A stretch of 11,040 nt of DNA from Synura sp. LO234KE (taxonomy: Eukaryota; Sar; Synurophyceae; Synurales; Mallomonadaceae). A program made the position numbers and the translations under genes. The stretch's first letter is position 1. Every line of letters starts with the position of its first letter. A model generated the notes under the pieces. The model did not search any database. It was not told the DNA's origin and saw only the letters and a list, made by a program, of their open reading frames with translations. The stretch covers positions 1 through 11,040 of the forward strand of contig VKHC01000562.1 of the NCBI GenBank assembly GCA_015143735.1. The letters are read 5' to 3'. Of this stretch, positions 7,701-11,040 are shown piece after piece.

Positions 7701-9220
7701 GGGGGGTCTGGGATGGGGTAAATGGATGGACGAGTCCAAGAGATGGGACCGTGGTGGGGAAGGATGTGGGTCTTGCCTGTAGAGGATCTTAAGGCCTTGT
7801 TTGTGCCGTATGTTCATCTGAAGATGAGTGTCCTCGAAGTATGCCTACAATAGACAGGAGGGCCGAAGGGGGAGGGGCAAGCAGTTTCACGTTAGTGGAT
7901 GATCCTCGCGCAGGGTTATTACACTACTGTGTAAGCATATCTATACGATTTACTTTGGACCCAATTAAGTTTGAAAAACGCCCATTACAGTGAAAAATAT
8001 GAATTCTTTTTGCTCATGGGGGTACTTTACTGTAGGGCGCTTTTACTTCACAATTAAACTAAGTCTATCAGAACAGCTACTGTGACGGTAACTGTAAGAA
8101 AGCAATCATGTCCGCGGAAGTTTAGCATCCTGATACGATATTACCTACCTCATAAAGCTGGGCATCGAACCCGCCTGCTGCGCGAAAAGCGGACGGGCGC
8201 ACAAACAGACAGGCGGCCGAGCCGTAATGAACTTCTCTTGTAAACCGTGTCTGTTGGTCACAGCGATCCCCATCCCTGAAACGTACCGAACAAGTAGCGC
8301 AAGTAGTATAACCGCATGAATCATAATTACAGATTGGAGATCAGTATAGAATATAGAGTATAGAATGACCTGAGGAAATTCTCAGTCTTCGCGTTGGATG
8401 TGATCAAACTTCCTGCCTCCACTAAACGCATCGACGGGAAATGTAGTTTGCATGTAACGGCCCCTATACGAGAGAGGTCTCCTATTGCCCCCCGACTATC
8501 CAGTAGTTTCTGAAAATATACAAATTCATAGTATATCCGATCAAAGGAGTTAATTGAAGTTCATTAATCACGACAAGTTGTTGTCACGCGTATAATTACT
8601 TTAAAATTCTGGAAGAAGCCTGACAGTGGTAGCACATCGTCGTTTAGAAACAGAAGCCATTGGGAGGAATTGGATGCAATACGAGAGGCACGATTATTTG
8701 CTTCGGCAAATGGCACGTTTGCACAAATTGGTAAATACTTCAAGAATGACGACGCGGAGCTTGACGCTCCATATCTATCTAGAAGTACTTTCGTTTCGGT
8801 GAAGCAGCCATTATCAGCAACAATAATTTCAAGAGAAGATTCTGTTGGTGTAGCACAAATAGAGTCTAGCAGAGTTGACAGCATCTCTGAGTCCTTGTAA
8901 GTCAAGATTACAACTGAAATTTCCGGAGGATCATTAGACGACCTTAAACAATTCAACTTTGTGTTCCTCTTTCTCCAATCATAATTTCGAGATGTTTTGA
9001 CATTACGAGAATTTTTAGTGACCACATCGTTCACTGGTGCTACCGTAGTAGTTTTTGTAATAGTTGGAGGGGACTTTTTATCTGTATAAAACGAAATATT
9101 GAAGGCAAAATAAAACACTACAAGCAAAGAAACTGCAAGGAAAAAAACTATTAATAACGGCGTAGATTTGTCGTAGAGTCGTCGCCTAGCTTTTTTAACT
9201 GGCGATGAAAAAGGTAACAT
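4769..9220 (-). CDS. Type II membrane GT2-family glycosyltransferase with long C-terminal module, 12 exons
   Basis: Exons by eye (minus): 9220-8600, 8509-8370, 8275-8149, 7844-7777, 7649-7589, 7506-7270, 7047-6533, 6423-6359, 6116-5924, 5823-5650, 5545-4978, 4870-4769. All phases join, giving about 956 residues. Start ATG 9220 is the first ATG in frame. Residues 21-40 are a membrane anchor after a KKARRR basic stretch, so type II with a lumenal catalytic domain. GT-A core: EISVVILTYKD (100-110), EIIVADNG (131-138), metal-binding FLNDDV (191-196), IGAVTCKL and LVEAGSLI in exon 2, REVHYGSAACLFVRPSAF and AGGFD in exon 3, AYFEDTHL (297-304) with the expected acidic pair E300-D301, then VHHEHSTFGA (325-334). 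Residues about 385-620 (RVLLYLTDGP, VEELRMVGVEVLV, YYDVVVLGGG) resemble a degenerate GT-B/GT4-like fold as in bacterial GT2-GT4 fusions; this is inference. It likely transfers a sugar onto a polysaccharide or glycan; donor unknown. Junctions least certain: the exon 6 donor, exon 11 acceptor and last exon. Confidence 0.8.
5824..5923 (-). other. Second GC-AG intron in the glycosyltransferase gene
   Basis: The exon ends CTCGACAG and is followed by GCAAGC. The acceptor CTTCTCCAG at 5832-5824 follows a clear pyrimidine tract. Phase 2 is kept (AG + C gives Ser), joining ...KCSILD to SATPGEAVSMEG. A nearer acceptor (TTTGACAG) gives a frame conflict, so this longer form is preferred. Confidence 0.6.
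7650..7776 (-). other. GC-AG intron in the glycosyltransferase gene
   Basis: The exon 4 end TCTACAG is followed by GCAAGA, not GT. The acceptor is CCCACAG before CCCTATGG. Splicing here joins two bases (AG) to C and restores the GT2 motif order EDTHL...ILYSPMVQAVHHE, which strongly supports the junction. The intron contains a 9-C run on the coding strand (7698-7706). Confidence 0.75.
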
Positions 9221-9356
9221 TTTCAAATATTGGTGATTGGAATTCGCGTGGCCGCTCGCTACGTGCAATTATGCACTGTAGTTTTCACTCCAAATTTTTG
9301 TAAGAAAATTCCCGCTTTACAGTTGGAAGATTAATTCATTAAATTTTGACCGGTTC
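9221..9356. promoter_or_regulatory. Candidate bidirectional promoter between divergent genes
   Basis: Only 136 bp separate the start codon of the glycosyltransferase (ATG 9220, minus) from that of the NIPA-like gene (ATG 9357, plus), so both 5' UTRs and core promoters must sit here or inside the first exons. The sequence is AT-rich with no clear TATA box at a fixed place. A short perfect inverted repeat, GTGCA-ATTA-TGCAC, at 9263-9276 is the most obvious symmetric element. Function is inferred from position only. Confidence 0.55.
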
Positions 9357-11017
9357 ATGACGACAAATTCCAACAATACTAATGACTCAAATAATGTGTG
9401 GATTTTTGGTAATATTTATTTTATTGAATTGCGAGCGCAGTATAATATTATTCATCGTTTTCTTCCCAATTCATTTTCCATAATTAGGGATGTGCTTGAA
9501 CATTCTAGGTTCTGTCATGGTAAATTTTGGAACTAATCTTATGAAGTCTGCGCACAATATAAATAGTAGAGATAAAATAGCTATGGAGGGCCGGTCAGAT
9601 CAAAAGAGTGTGAAGGCATCCTCATCTTCAACAAGATTATGGCGTGTCGGGATGATAATATTCGTTGTTGGAAGCATTATTAACTTTATTTCTTTTGCAT
9701 TTGCTGCACAATCTCTGTTGGCTGCTCTAGGAACTGTACAGTTTGTTAGTAACGTGGTATTCGCAAAATGCGTTTTGAAAGAGGAACTTACAGTTCGAAT
9801 ACTGGTCGCGACTTCCATTATAGTGTTTGGTCTTGTGATTTCAATCCGTTTTAGCAATCACTCAACTGAAGAATACAGCGCTCGAGATTTAATGGGATTG
9901 TACAGTATGACTTATTTATTCTTTTTGTTAGGAATAGGAATCTTTCTATCAATACTTCATGTCATTTATTTGAGATACACCTATGTTGAGACCCACAAGC
10001 TTGGACTTCTTCCATTCAGCGATATTATCAGACCAGCAACATATGCTATCGTCAGCGCCACAGTCGGTACTCAAAGTGTACTTCAATCCAAGTGCATTGC
10101 CGAACTAGTGAAAGCAACGATGAAAGGGCATAATCAGTTTAACCACTGGTTTCTCTACGTCATTCTCGTTGTATTCGTCTGTGGTCTTTCTTTCTGGCTC
10201 CATCGGATGAATCTCGCACTGAAGAAATTCGATGGATTGGTAAGTGAAGTTTAATATGAAACATATCTGTGCCACTCTACATACACATAATGAACACCTC
10301 TATAAAACCGGATTGTCGATCTATCTTATCTAATTGTGTTTCATGTATATCATCTATTATTAGATCATCATTCCTCTGTTGCAAGTGTTTTGGACCACGT
10401 CGGCCATTCTCCAAGGCGGAGTCTATTTCAAAGAATTCGAGAAGTTTACTATGGTTCAAACCATCGGTTTCTGTCTCGGTGTCGTGACCGTTTTCTTCGG
10501 TGTATTTCTCCTTACGCCTTCCAAGAGGAAACAAGAGGAGGACAGCATTGAAAGGTCGTTAATTGGCCCCACAGGAGCGCCAGCCACACCGGAAGAACTG
10601 GAGGAATCTACGTCCTCGAATGCGAGTCTATGTTCTGCTCCACCAGGATCCGCTTTGCAAATCAACGGGGGGAGAGCCCGCGGAGATTCCCGTGTCCTTT
10701 CGTCTTTTTCCAACTGTGGCTTGTCTGTAGACGGCGATGCGCACAGCAGTGTATCTGTAGAAAGACTCGTCAGTCTGACGTATATGCCCGTGGTCGTGAA
10801 CGATCCGAATTTGGCCTTTTATATGGATCGAGCCTTTGTGACCCCCTCTACTCCACAGCTTCCGTTCTCCAGTCCGTCCGCCCTTAATCTGCCGAGGAAA
10901 GCGTTTCAGTCAGATCTCACCTCGACAGCCGAGGAATTGGTTCGCGACAGACACGGTACAGAAATGGACGCCACGTCGTCGTCGAAATTAGAGAACGGAC
11001 ACGACGTGGCCCGGTAG
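9357..11017 (+). CDS. NIPA-like (DUF803) magnesium transporter family protein, 3 exons
   Basis: Exons: 9357-9408, 9488-10239 and 10364-11017 (stop TAG 11015-11017), 485 residues. Exon 1 encodes MTTNSNNTNDSNNVWIF and ends G|GTAATA; the intron ends AATTAG and the split Gly codon joins to MCLNILGS, restoring the first helix and the family N-terminal pattern ...GSVMVNFGTNLMKSAHN. The second intron is TTG|GTAAGT ... TTATTAG|ATC, phase 0. About nine hydrophobic helices are seen (about 15-37, 72-90, 94-112, 118-137, 157-178, 198-214, 238-255, 269-288, 299-318). Family hallmarks include the VGTQSVLQSK segment (about 210-219) and LKKFDGLIIPLLQVFWTTSA followed by GGVYFKEF across the exon 2/3 junction. 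NIPA proteins transport Mg2+ in animals and plants, on plasma or endosomal membranes. The tail from about 319 is a hydrophilic Ser/Pro-rich domain with no recognised motif, longer than in typical relatives. Divergently paired with the glycosyltransferase. Confidence 0.92.
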
Positions 11018-11040
11018 TGTAAACAAGCGACAGATAGTAG

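Noticed and set aside
8670-8900. Plus-strand 76-codon frame
   Set aside because: It is antisense to the GT2 catalytic exon and has no features of its own.
9490-9492. ATG 9490 as start of the NIPA-like protein
   Set aside because: It would cut the first helix. The upstream 52-bp exon joins in frame through a GT-AG intron and completes the family N-terminus.

Overview
This window is eukaryotic nuclear DNA. Its genes only read through when introns with GT-AG (and two GC-AG) borders are removed, intron phases match at each junction I traced, and gene-poor AT-rich stretches and simple repeats lie between genes. No ribosomal or transfer RNA gene, CRISPR array or bacterial-style operon is visible. 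The small introns (about 80-300 bp) and GC-rich exons would suit a protist or alga, possibly a stramenopile, but the lineage is a guess.

Layout. (1) Bases 2-274, + strand: the C-terminal end of a MATE-type membrane exporter, cut by the window edge. (2) 275-1398: no convincing gene; 664-842 holds a degenerate minisatellite. (3) 1399-2091, - strand: two or three exons I assembled by hand, giving the C-terminal end of an unrecognised protein. (4) 2092-4768: a repeat-rich tract with a four-copy 44-bp tandem repeat (2302-2477), a large foldback with about 183-bp arms (3098-3527), a diverged extra copy of part of its arm (3005-3100), and a short ORF of unknown nature running out of the right arm. 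(5) 4769-9220, - strand: one 12-exon gene for a protein of about 956 residues. It is a type II membrane protein with a GT2-like (GT-A) glycosyltransferase domain and a long C-terminal half that looks like a degenerate GT-B/GT4-like module. (6) 9221-9356: a 136-bp gap between two divergent start codons, a candidate bidirectional promoter. (7) 9357-11017, + strand: a complete three-exon NIPA-family (DUF803) magnesium-transporter-like gene of 485 residues.

The two best genes are head to head and may share regulation. The glycosyltransferase probably acts in the Golgi or ER lumen on a surface or matrix polysaccharide, and the NIPA-like protein is a multi-pass membrane transporter. No functional link between them is shown by sequence alone. 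Exon models were made by eye from open frames, splice motifs, phase and family resemblance, and no alignment was run.
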